Assembly: GCF_001949145.1 (NCBI RefSeq)
Contig: NW_019091694.1
Location: 115,396 to 179,395, forward strand
Direction: 5' to 3'
DNA from: Acanthaster planci
Taxonomy: Eukaryota; Echinodermata; Asteroidea; Valvatida; Acanthasteridae
Length of the DNA stretch: 64,000 nt
In this document: positions 28,701 through 40,700 of the stretch, piece after piece
Position numbering within the stretch: position 1 is the stretch's first letter
Layout: each line of letters begins with the position of its first letter
Position numbers and translations under genes: made by a program
Notes under the pieces: model-generated
Databases searched by the model: none
Told to the model about the DNA's origin: nothing
Seen by the model: the letters and a program-made list of their open reading frames with translations, nothing else

Positions 28701-31700
28701 GTGTGTACATGTACACCACTGGTTTGGTTTATAAATGTGGAATTAAAAGGGTCCGTGTGATGACCTTTTCCTAGATACACTCTTGTGACTTGTGTAATGT
28801 TTTACTCTTCTTTTTTGTTTGAAATCCCTTTGGGATTTATTGTGTCGAAAAGATCATTTCTAAAAAGTTTAAAATCATTGTGCTTTCCGGACAACTGAGG
28901 GCACTGTTGTCCAAAGTCCATTAGGGAAGACACTTTTTCATGTGTTACTGATCAAATTGTAGACTGCAAATTTGCTCATTAAAAACATTACTGGACAGAC
29001 TACTCATGAGCTTATTGCTGTGTACTTACACAACGGTAAATTGCCAAAGGAAAAGGAGTTTTAGGACAGCAAAATATTAAGAACTCCAGCAGCTTTTGTG
29101 CAAATCAGTGCTTGCTGGAGGTGTTCTACCTACAGATTTGCTCATGAAAATCCCTTTTAAAACGGAATTAACAGAGGGTTGCATTAAACCATCCATGGCA
29201 CTTTCTATAGACCCTTTGAAGGGGATGAGCCATGTAGGGTTAAACTGATGTTATATAATAGTTTTCAACCGTCTTATATACAATAAGTTGTATTAACCCC
29301 TCTTTTCTATTATTAAATCAGCAAAAATTGGCATTTTCTGTGTGCTTTTTTCAGTCTCTGCCTGGGCTCTTCACAAAATCTTATAAAAATTGGGCAATGA
29401 GGGCAGCAGACAAATCTTGGCAAAAACATGACGTCATTGGACGAACTTGACTTTCCAGACAAGAATGCATAGTTCTGGCTAGAAAGTTGATCTGTCCGAG
29501 AAAGAGTAATATTCTCTGCTCTTGTGCATAGTCGGGTCCGTAACTCGTACGTGTCAAGTCAATCACATTTGGTCTTGTTTCCTATGCCCTTCTCTTAACA
29601 TGAGGCAGAGCTATTGGACAACTAATTAGACGCGTCATGTTCATTTTGTTTTGCATCGTGCCATACACATGTAATAATTTCTATCATGAATTGTGAATTT
29701 CAAAAGAATGCCAATAAACTCTGTTGTCAGTGGCTGTTGTCGTAATCAAAACAATTCTCAGGAGAGCACTTTTTGTAGACTCCCAAGTGACTTTTCACAC
29801 TAGCATTTGCAGGTTAGATTTGTGGAAAACACACAATCAGATTTTTACGAGGACACAAAATTCCAAATACATGTACACGTACCAGTACTAACACGTACAC
29901 CCATACATGTATTATGCATACCGTGGGACTATGCTGCACTGGCGCACATGGACTATTTTCCAGTGCAGCTAATGCCGCACGGTCGTCACGCCTGCACGCG
30001 ACGTGTTGATGCGAAGCATGCAGGTGACACGTAGTGCACAGTGAAAAAAAAGGTCGGAATGGAACACCAACTTTGATGAAGTGGGCTAGCCCATAACCAT
30101 GGATAAAAAAATACTTCTACTATACAGCTATTGAATAGCCAATGGTCACATCTTTCCAGAAAGACAAATTTTTTATAATAGTGCAGGAAAAAATCATGAC
30201 CAGTCAGTGTCTTGTTGTCAATCCTGCGGGTCGCCGCCGTGCCCTTGGCCAACAGCCTCAAGTTGCAAAATCTCTTCCTGAGTGTGTTCTGGTTGGAACT
30301 GCCAAGGCAATATCTCTTGTGCCTCTTCAGTTCCTTCAATGTCACTTTCTTTGTCAAATGAATAAGACGAACATGACAACTGATCGCTGTGATTGGAAAA
30401 AGCAGTCAACGCTGGAATTATCGTCGCTTGAGTCTGGCATGATGGCACATGCTGATGCTAACGCTACTATATTACGTACATATCGACGTGTTGTTGCGTA
30501 ACACTAAACAGTCACCGGATAAAGGACTCCATCCTTTGACGTCACGATTCTTGGGAATTTCTTCTTCTTTCTGTTGTTCAGCTTTTGCTCTGAGAAGGGA
30601 GTGAGATGGGGTCGTGAAAACTATAATTTTTAACATACTTCTGCACATTTTGAAATGATGTATATGTTTGTTTTATGTGTTGATGCATGTTTAACAAAAA
30701 ATTTTCCCAGCACGGCCCATCCCCTTTAAAGCTTGGTACATGTACATGTACCGTGGGATATGCATATAGTGTGTACATTCACCCCTGCGATATTGCAATT
30801 CAGAATTGGTGAAATGCTTGTGAATATATCGGGATGAGCGAGTGTCCTTGCTACCACTCATCATCATCCACATTCCACGCATAGTTGAACCCACATAATT
30901 TTCTTTTTTTTTTGTGGAACTGGTAGTGAGCATCACTATGTTGCCTTCGGGATGTCTTCAGCAGTGCCTGTGCCAAGTGTACATTTCTATCTTGACGTTG
31001 AGGAGTCCCATTCTCTGGTGTATAAATGTTTGAAATGAAACACCGTCCCGCCCCTTTGTTTTGTCCTGTGGGCCTCAAGAGAGGGTGGAGTTGTGAAGTA
31101 AAACTGACAGTTAACAATGGACAGAGGTGGCTCCGGGTTGAAATGTTTTTAAAAAGAGTGCTTGTCATTGTTGGCTGGTTTATTTGGGTTTTTTTTTATA
31201 AACTGTGAAAACAACTTTCGTCATTAACTGTTGAGTCAGAGAAAAATTACAGATGATTTCCTTTTCTCACTGGTGTTTAAATTTGTAATGCCGGAGGGTT
31301 TTCAAAAACATGGGCAATATTTTTCTGGAAGGAGGCCGAGCTTCACGTGCCTCTTCTGTAGTTTTACATGTTTCAAAGTCGTCTGTTGCAACAAATGAGA
31401 ATAATAGTTAGAATTTTGTCCTCATCTAGAAATCTTTGGATAGCTGTCTGCATGTGTCTTAGTTCAGGAAAACAGGCCACATTGTAAGAGATTCTGAAAC
31501 TCTACATTTGCACATAGCTTTTTTTTTTATTATGAACAAATTCAGTTGAGTATTGATTTTTCTTTTTCACCCAAATGTAAAAGTGTTGGAAATACAACAC
31601 TGCATTATTGTTACATACATGCACATACACAGCTATGTGCATATTGCAGTATAACACATTTTGTTCAGAAACCTTTGTGCGTGTGACACATTAAAAGTTC

Positions 31701-34700
31701 AAGGCTTTGAAAGGGACATGTGAAAAAGTTGCATTGGGAGTTGGCAGTGGGGGGAGGGGACCAATGCCCCCCCGCTTTTTCGAGGGGGGCGGCATAGCCC
31801 ATCCACCTTTGGCAGGTCCTATAATTGGATGGGGCTTAATGGATTGGCTCCCCCCTCCCATTTTGAAAATTGTGCCACTGCTTGCTGTTGACAGTGAACA
31901 TTAAGGTTACATGTGCATTTGGTTACACCATTATGTTGAAATGGTTGCATAACTAGCTTCTAGAGGTACTGGAGAAAAATCAAGAAATTTTGTCTGGGCT
32001 GACTATTATTATTATTAATGCAGCTAGCTGCATGTGTTGCATGCAACTCCTTGTCACTGTGTGATCTGCCATATGCCCGGTGCTTGTCCTACAGTCATTC
32101 CAACTGAAGAAGCCATGAATATGAATTTCAAGTTTAGGATATTGAATGATTCGCCCTACAGCATCCAGTCAGAAGACCCGCCAGGAAAGGCACCCCCCTT
32201 GCCTCTGTGGGTTTTTTTTTTCTCGGTGCGTGCTGGCAGGGGCAATGAAATTACAAACCAGTTCATGCCAGGTAGTAAAAGCACTAAAGTAATTAATTTT
32301 GATCATGCTTACGGTGTGGAAGTAATATACATTAATGTGTTGTTGCAGTGGTGCAGTTCTGCCCTCACATGCTCATCTATTGGCATGCAGCATGCATGTG
32401 GAATAAGGAAAGATTCTTATCTTGTTTTGAAGTCACAGGTTTGTGTTTACCAGCAACCGTTTTTGAAGCCTGGCGTAGGTCAAGAAAAGGAAAACAGTTC
32501 CATTTAAAAGCATACTTTTATGAAAAAGAAAAGCGTGGCTGTCTTTTTTAATCACGTGTTTGTTTCATATCCTTCAAAGTAGTGCATTTGGTCTTGGGTT
32601 CATGTACATGTATTTGTTTCAATTTGTCTCCGTTTGTTTTGAGTGAAAACAAAGCAACTGTCAAGTTTGCCCTACATCTCTTGCTGAGTTGCTCCGTGTC
32701 TGTCTGTCTAGTCTAGTGTGTGCACAGATTCGGACACGAGCCTTAAATCAAACAGGACTAAAATGAATTTGTCACTGTTCTAGTAGACTGTCGGGTTTTT
32801 TCTTATTCGTCAGATGGGCTGAAGAAGATCCGATCTCATCAATCCCCGGCATGGCATTTGCCGATTCGATTGGCCAGCAGGGAGGCCAATAAAGACAATA
32901 ATGAAAATCTTGTTATGAGCAGACTAATCCATCAGGACCGCTGACCACGCAACCAGATGACACAATTAGTGAAATTGAACAGAGGGGCCTGGCCGTCCTT
33001 CCCCCATTGTCTCGGCCCGGTCTGGTGGCTTAGAGAGCCTTTTTATTTGTCCTGCAAATTATCTCTTCCTAGATGCCCGCTGAGGGAGAAGATGTCTTGT
33101 TAAGGCTGGCAGTGTCAACAGATGAACTCAGATTTGGGTGATGGATTTTACATTTCATGTAGCAAACGGACTATCAAAGACTGTGCTTTGCGGTATTGAC
33201 AGTTGGTATTTGAGGTGCATGTTACATGTTTGCTCCGTAAATGGATTCACTCTGCATGTTGGCCTGTGTGAAATATTTTCTAATTTCAAATTTGCACACC
33301 TTCTAAGAATTCTCAGGAGCTGTGCTGATAACTGATAATAAAGACAGTGCCCTTTATGAAGCACATGACCAGAGACTTAAAATGAAAACAGACTAGTCCT
33401 GCATTTATTTTCACGTCTGGCTGTTGCTATTGAAGTGGTTAACAGTTGATGGGCTACGCACAGCATAGGTACATGTAGATTCGGCGTGCACATAGATGCA
33501 AAACAGCAAGGAAGGCATTTTGCTGTAGGGTAAATCTTCAATTTCATGCATAGTCTGCTGTCGAGGTGTGGCTGCCATTCTAACCATAGAATCCTTGCTC
33601 TGTGGTCTGTTTTCAGCCTCACCATACCCTGAAGAGGCCCTGCTGCTGTTTGTGTGCAGTGAACTTGTCGTGAATAGATTAAAGGGAAAACTGAACCTGC
33701 AAAAAGGAGGAACCTTGTATTGTTGTGGGAAAAAAGTGAAATGATCAGCAAGTCCCAGGGGCTAAGTCCTGATGGAATCTTTCTTGCAAAGGTCAAACTG
33801 TTCCTTTGCTCTTCCTTTCACTAGACTCAGGCCTGCTTGCTTCTGAAAGCACATTGCTCAGCTGTGTCATCCGACAGCTGAGCAGAGCGGCCAACAAGAA
33901 CCTGCCTCCATGTCCAGCTGGTGTTTGTGTAATGCATGCACAGGGTGATGCAGGCATGGACAGAGGGAGTGTGCAGTCTCTTAGTAACCATGGCAATGCA
34001 GTAAACCATCTTTGCTTGGCAACAATACAATGCCCAGAGTCATTAGTGGTGTGGCCATCCTGAGGCGTACTTGGGCAGCTCACCACTATCAGTGCGTGTG
34101 GCCCTAACTTCTTTCCTGATCTTCAAGCTTCAGGCATCCTCAATGTAATGTAAACATGTGCTTAGGCAGTTCTCCATTGAACACTTTTACACTGTTTGCA
34201 ACATGCAGGTACTTGAGCTTGACATTTTACATTGTTTATATTACAGGTTGCGCACGGTTTGCCACCAAAAAATGAAAGCCGAAAAATAACATCTTCCACT
34301 TCTTGGTGTACATACTTGATTAACACACCATTGGGTTATCAAGCTCTTCAAGAAGATTTCCAATCCATTTATGAGAATGAGATGGATTTCACTTCGAAGA
34401 CAGCAGTCTTGAAATGAAATCAGTTTTAGTGAGGTGGACAAAACCTGGGGCATTGCCTTGAAGTTGAGCGTGGGCTGCTTCAAAGGCAAATTTTGTAACA
34501 TAAGAATGGGCCCCAGTGTGCCTATCAGCCAGTGACAAATGACGTTTAAGTTACACCCAACAGAAGAGCTATCGGATTACTTTGAGGGGAAAAAAACTCT
34601 GGACTCGTCATAAAATGGGTTTCAATCTTCTTGGCACACTGTGTATAAGATGCACCAGGTATACTGGAAAAATGATTAATTAGGATATCCCAATATATGC

Positions 34701-37700
34701 AGTACTTCAAGCCATACAGAGCATGTGTTTTGGTTCATGTCATGCCTCCTTTTTTATTTATATAATTTTTGTTGGAGCTGACCTTGATTAAAAATCTGTA
34801 AATGCTGGAAATACGGAAAACAAATTGGCCAGAATGTGGTTTGAAACGGACTGATATGTTTCACAAGCAATTCATTTTACTTTTTGATACATGTACTACG
34901 AGATGTTAGATTTTTCTTTTTGCTGCTTCTCCTTGTGGAGCATTTGATAGCTTCAGAAGCACGTCATCAAGCTTAAGGGGTTGTGTTGACATAGTCATCG
35001 TTCCTTAAACACAATCTTAGATCATGCTCATCCTTGCTCCATTCTTGCAGCGAAATGCAAGTCCTTACAGGCAGCCACCCACATAGTTTGTTGTACATGT
35101 ATGACAGTTGAGACTGCCCATCAGTCATTCTACATGCACAGCACATACAGAGAGGCACGCGTGCCTGGTCTCCACTTGAGTACAGTACGTGGGCATCTCT
35201 CTGTCTCGGCATGGGTGCATACAAAAGGCCACAGTGCCTCCCCTGCAATAACTGTTGCTAGCTCACTCCTGAGAGAGCCTCTCTCTCTTCATTGTGTTCA
35301 GTTCCACTCTGGTGTCTCAGTGGCTCCCCCAATTACCCAGATCTCGCCTGGATGTCCCGTCCCTGGTCTATATCATGGCAGTTCTTGTACTTTGCTTCCA
35401 CTTTTTGTTGGAGTATCTGTGAGGCCCTGTTTTCCAATCGTCCACTAAAATGAGCAGAGCTCTGCTACCCTTCCTCTTCTAGCAACCTGCTATTGCCTCT
35501 GTTTTTTTTTTTTTTTTTAATGATTTCAATCTTTACCTGACCGGAGTTTTAGTATCCCCTCAATGGAGAGAAAGAAGTGCCTGTTGATGATTCTTTGAGA
35601 TAAATGGACTTTACATGAGTATTTCTGGGTTAATTGTCTGTGCTGGTCAGGGGCAAACATGTACGTTGTGTGCCTTTGTCCGTGTGCCTCCGAGCAAGAT
35701 AGCGATTATTGATAAAGATGGCACAGGAAACAAATAAGCCTACACACTTAGCTACATAGAGTGGATTTTGATTGCAAGGGGAGCGGTTTGGAATGGAAGT
35801 GAAGAAATGGAGGCCAAACTGGTTGAGAAACAGCTGGGGGATTTGCCCTAAACAGGGCGAATCATCATCCTCAAGGTTCCCACATGTGCGAAATACCAGT
35901 TCTGTATGCTTAGTCTTAAGGTCCTTTCACACAAGCGCTGTAAACGTTGAAATTGCATCGGGGTCACCAACGCAGGGAAATCATGTGAAAACCTGTGCGT
36001 CCCTTTCACCAAAACATGATCACACTGGTCCCATCCAAACTTCTGCATCGATGCAAAATCCATGCAAACAATCATCAGAAGTAGTCGTGTGCATGGAGAG
36101 CGTGTGCCTTTTGTGAAGGTACAAATGTACTGCGTGTTGATGCCCACGCATGTGCATTTATTGCTGTAGCCATCATGCAACATGGTTGCTCAGGAAAATA
36201 TAATAAAGTGTGGGGGCTTACTTTCCTTCACACAAAAATTCCCTCTGAAGGAAAAAAAGAAAAAGATGAAATATTCCGCAGTACAGAATTTGGAATTTTC
36301 CTTTGACAACTTCCTTCAGAGCCACAAATCCGAAGATGAATATATTCTTCACGGTATTTCCAGGGTTCAAACTCGACATTTCACGTTTAAAAGTCTTGTG
36401 CCTACCCTATTGAGCAATTGGTATACTCAATTGCAAAAGAGAACCCTTAATGTTAATAAAGTGCCACTAAGTAATGTTATGATATCTTTAAAGGCAATGA
36501 GGCCATCACTAACCAGCGTCTGAGTCAGATAAAAGAAGAATGCTAAGGACAGTCATGAAACGGTCCTGTAAACTCCAAAAAGACAGAGGTTTGTAGCTTG
36601 GGTATCCTCCAAGAGGTGAATAATGTCCAGTCATCCCCAAATTTGTGCACAAATGGTCGTGAAAACTTGCATAAAAAACCATGTTGGATGGGAAGTGGAT
36701 GATACCCTATGATTTCACCGTTCAAAGTGTATTGCAGTACCAGTGAAATTCACTCAAAACAAGGAACGTTCACTAATGTGATGTGTTGCACTTTGTGATA
36801 GCCTGTGATGAAATCCCAGCCATCCTTTGTGTCAGACTCCCAGCACCAACCAGTCATAGATGTTTGTTTCCAGAGCTTGTGTGAAAGGGCCTTTAGACAT
36901 GTTTCTGCGGTTCGGCTACTGACTCACATTAGTTATACATTGATAAGGAATTTCAGCTGACATCCGTTTGCTGCCGGTGGTTGTGGAATAGAATTTAGGT
37001 TAAGTATACCGGTTCATGTTTGAAACCCTGTAATGGTCCTAAAGTCTCCAACGGGGAAGGATGTTTAATGTTTAATGTATATGTATAGGCATATTATTTT
37101 CAATTTCATAAGACTTATTCCCCAAATGGGGAAAGGAAATGTTTTTCTATTATTTTCCCACTCTTATTTTTGTCTTAGCATGGGTGATTGGTATTATGAA
37201 GATACTCAACCTCATTGTCACTGTGCAGAAATATTGTTAAATAAAGGAGTTGCCCTTTAAAACTTTAAAGGGTATTATTTTGAAATTTCTTGAGGTACAT
37301 GTAGGTTTCCAGGCCATTTTTAACCATTTAAAGTCTTTTAATTTGATGGAAAGCATGTATTTCACATTTAAACTTTCTCATGGAAAATCTGTTTGTGAGC
37401 GTAGTTCTCTCCCCAGCTACCGTACATGTACGTGCAGTGTTGAGAAACTGTGAGATGTCAGTGATGGCCTGACAGCGATCCTTGTCTTTGCATTCTTCGC
37501 AACCTCCCTGACTAGTGCTCTCCTCTTCTCCCTTTCTGCAGGTCACTTTGCGCTGGTCGAAAGGTTACTGAATGGACCGCTTCACTACTCGCCCGTGCCG
37601 CACAATGGACTCGACACTGGTGAGTGTTCCTGGTGAAACTCGAGAGTGCTGACCGTTTGCATAGAGCGATGGGACTTGGGGCCCCGGCACATTTGATTGT

Positions 37701-40700
37701 ATCTCACCCTGACCACGAAGACTTGAATAATCAAGGATCTCTGGTGTAATTGCTGCGGTGGTGCCAACATGCCTGACCTAAGCTTGGAAAGTGCAGAGTT
37801 TGAGAAGTCTTAATAACTTCGGGTGCAAGTTGAGCTAAGAGCTGCTGAGAAGAAGACATAATTTGCTTATCAAAACAGATAATATCCCCAAAATAAGGCA
37901 GTGTACATTACTTGTTACCTGCTCTCAGCTGGATATTGCTTTCTGTACGTAAACCTCCTCCAGCGACATCTGCTTTGCATCGCTGTGACCCTTGACCTTG
38001 TATGTATTGTCCAACAGGAAATTCCCCAAGTTCTGATCCCCTGTGATGGCATCTTTAAGCTCTCTCCCTGTCTTATTTTTGTTCCTCCCACACAGTCCTT
38101 TCAAGGTCTTGATCACGGGCATTGCCCCTGCTTTGGCCTTGCAGCGTTCAGTAAGATAAATGCACATGTTCATGGGCACGCATCAGCCAACCTTACATTA
38201 AGCACTGCCAAAGATCGCCTTCATTTCATCAGGTGGTCCATCCAGTGCAGAGGCCAGTGGCCTCACTGCTTTCCCTGTTGGGCATCCACTTTCAATAGCC
38301 GACGAGTGACAATGTGCAGTTTGTTGGGGGGGCACTGTCCAAATTCAGCTTCTTGTGGGAAGTGGCAATAAAGGAATTTATTTTCTGTGGTGCTCAGAGA
38401 TGGGTTTTTTTTGGCCTGGAGGAGTGCAATTGTGGGGGAGGAAGTGAGCTCATCTAACATCTACCCAACCTGTGATCAATAATTTGTGTAATTTGCATAG
38501 AATATACGAACCATTTTTTTCCTCTCTCTCCCCTCAGCCAAATTCTGTGCATCACTGTTTTTGATGTGTGCGTACATATACATGTATGTATGCGCCCTTG
38601 CTGGCCTCTATATTGTGGGGACAATTTCTTTTGTGAGACAGCTTGTTTCTATGGCAAACATGTCCCTCAATGTCTATCGTTCAACTCATGTGTAGTCTTC
38701 TCTGTCGCAGTACCAGTATGAGTTTGAATTTTTGTTTTTAACCTCTTCACATTTGTCTTCAAAAATTGACACAGGCCTACATAAGGTAATGTGCCTTTTT
38801 CTGCCTGGGAATAGTCTGTGCAGCCTTTGTATCCCGCCCCAGCAAACAAGAGCCGCCATACTGTAAAGTGGAAAGGTTGCACAAGGAATTTTACCGAAAA
38901 CATTCTGGATGGGAATTAACATTGATGTTGCCTTAAAAGGGGCGAAGGCCCAGGGAAGGAGAACCATGTTTGTGTTGGGATGATTCATATAAAATGATGC
39001 AGCCCTTGGCCTCCTTTTTACAGAAGTCCCCACGGCCTACTTCACTTGGACTTTCCCAACTGAATTGTGAAATGCTGGAGGATTCAGTCCCGTTAGAGGG
39101 GCTTGACAGAGATTTTTTTGTTGAGGGGAGGGTGTTGTTTTTTCCTCCTGGCGTGAAGGGTTTTAAGGCCAGGACTGCTGTCTCTTGTAGCTACTGAAAG
39201 GAGCCAAGGGGTCAGTTCAGCACACTCAGCAGCAGGATCAGCAGAGGTTAATGCTCTTGTCCCTGGACAACAGACATTTGGGGTAAATGGCTACCCATCA
39301 ATTTGCTGTCAAGGGGCGGCTTGGGTGGGTGCCTTAAAGGGGTTCTGGTCTGGGGACCCTCTTGTAAATCACCAAAAACAGGTCCTTCAAAAATGTGCCT
39401 CTTTTTATTTCAGGAATGGAAAGATCCTCCCCCTGGAGTTGGCGCCCTAGCTTGATCACCCCCCCACACACCCAACCACACAAATCATTACACCCTCGCT
39501 GTGAACCACCCATAGAGCAGTGATATATTGAAAATCCTTTTGCCACAAAGTATATTATTGGTGTTTCATATCTGATGTTTATTAGGGTGGCTTTTGGTTT
39601 GGCCTGACCCCCAGAGAAATACTGCTCGTCAGAACTTGGAAAGGAATCATTAAATTGCTCTTTGTATCAACCCAAGAGAGAGAAAGAGAAACACAGAGAG
39701 ATGGTAAGCCCTCCAGTGTGGTGAGAGTTCTTGGGGGAAAAAAATTGCCAAACTCAACAGCTTCTCAACAGTACCCATGCTGGGCACGGGCACGTGCAAT
39801 TTTGAACGTGCAGTCACGTCCACCCATAACTAATAATTGTGTCCACAGGACAATTTGTGGTCCTGTACAATCCTTGTATAACCAATATTGGAGGGGTTTT
39901 GTTTCTCAACATATGTGTCCTTCGTAGGGGTGGTGCAAAACAGACAGTAGGCCCTTCTTGTAAACTCCCCATGAAGGTTATGTAAACCCACACTCCATGA
40001 GCGCATGTACTTGTAATTGTATGGTATGGCATAGTGGTGAATGAGTTGTATGGTTACAGATTTTAGTCATACACAACAGTGGCCTTGGAATTACATGTAC
40101 ATGACTGCAGAGCATGCAGAGCACCAGGCTGGCAGTCTCAAAGATTCTGCACTGGATGTAGCCAGGATGATGTTTTTTTTTTTTTCTGGCCAATCATACT
40201 GTGCCACTCAACCCTCAACCTGTGATGGCCAAAGATTAAGGCAAGGTCAGAGGGCAAGGGTAGTGAGGCCACAGCAAGTTGCAAGATAGTTTGCAGGTGG
40301 GTTTGATTGGTCTGGAAGCCCATGTTATCTGGTACCGGTTTCTGAACAGGGTAATTTTAACTTGTCTTGAAGGCTTTGTTTCATACACAATCTCCGCCCT
40401 CAGAAGAAGGACCGGCCTGGCAAAGATAGGCTGATGTTTGTTGAAATGTTTGGGTCCTTTAGAACTGCTGTCTGGTTTTTAGAGAATGATGCAATGGTTT
40501 CAAAAAGTCTGGATAGTGAGTTAAACGCTTACATCCCTGCCGCCTTTTCCCCTGGCAAAAAAATGACACTGTCCAAACGTGGTTAACCAGGCTCTCGCCA
40601 GGGTCAGCAAAAAGGTCACAGTGGGTGTTTCTTTGCTGAATTGTTCTTGTAGTCGTCCTGGTGCTGTGGATATGCTCCCCTCAGGCCATGTGCAATAGGC

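Larger units (their letters stand above)
21330..37541 (+). other. foxn3: FOXN2/3 intron 3 (16.2 kb)
   Basis: The largest intron: donor gtaagt, acceptor cctttctgcag. No coding exon of the gene was found within it. It holds a possible decayed gene fragment on the minus strand (about 30.1-30.5 kb), a small inverted-repeat element at 31744-31881, a 1 kb element with terminal inverted repeats at 35917-36894, X-box-like sites at 27435 and 33984, and many TACATGTA motifs. Confidence 0.8.

Noticed and set aside
36182-36523. 113-codon plus-strand frame
   Set aside because: It lies inside the inverted-repeat element and shows no transposase motif; treated as a chance frame.
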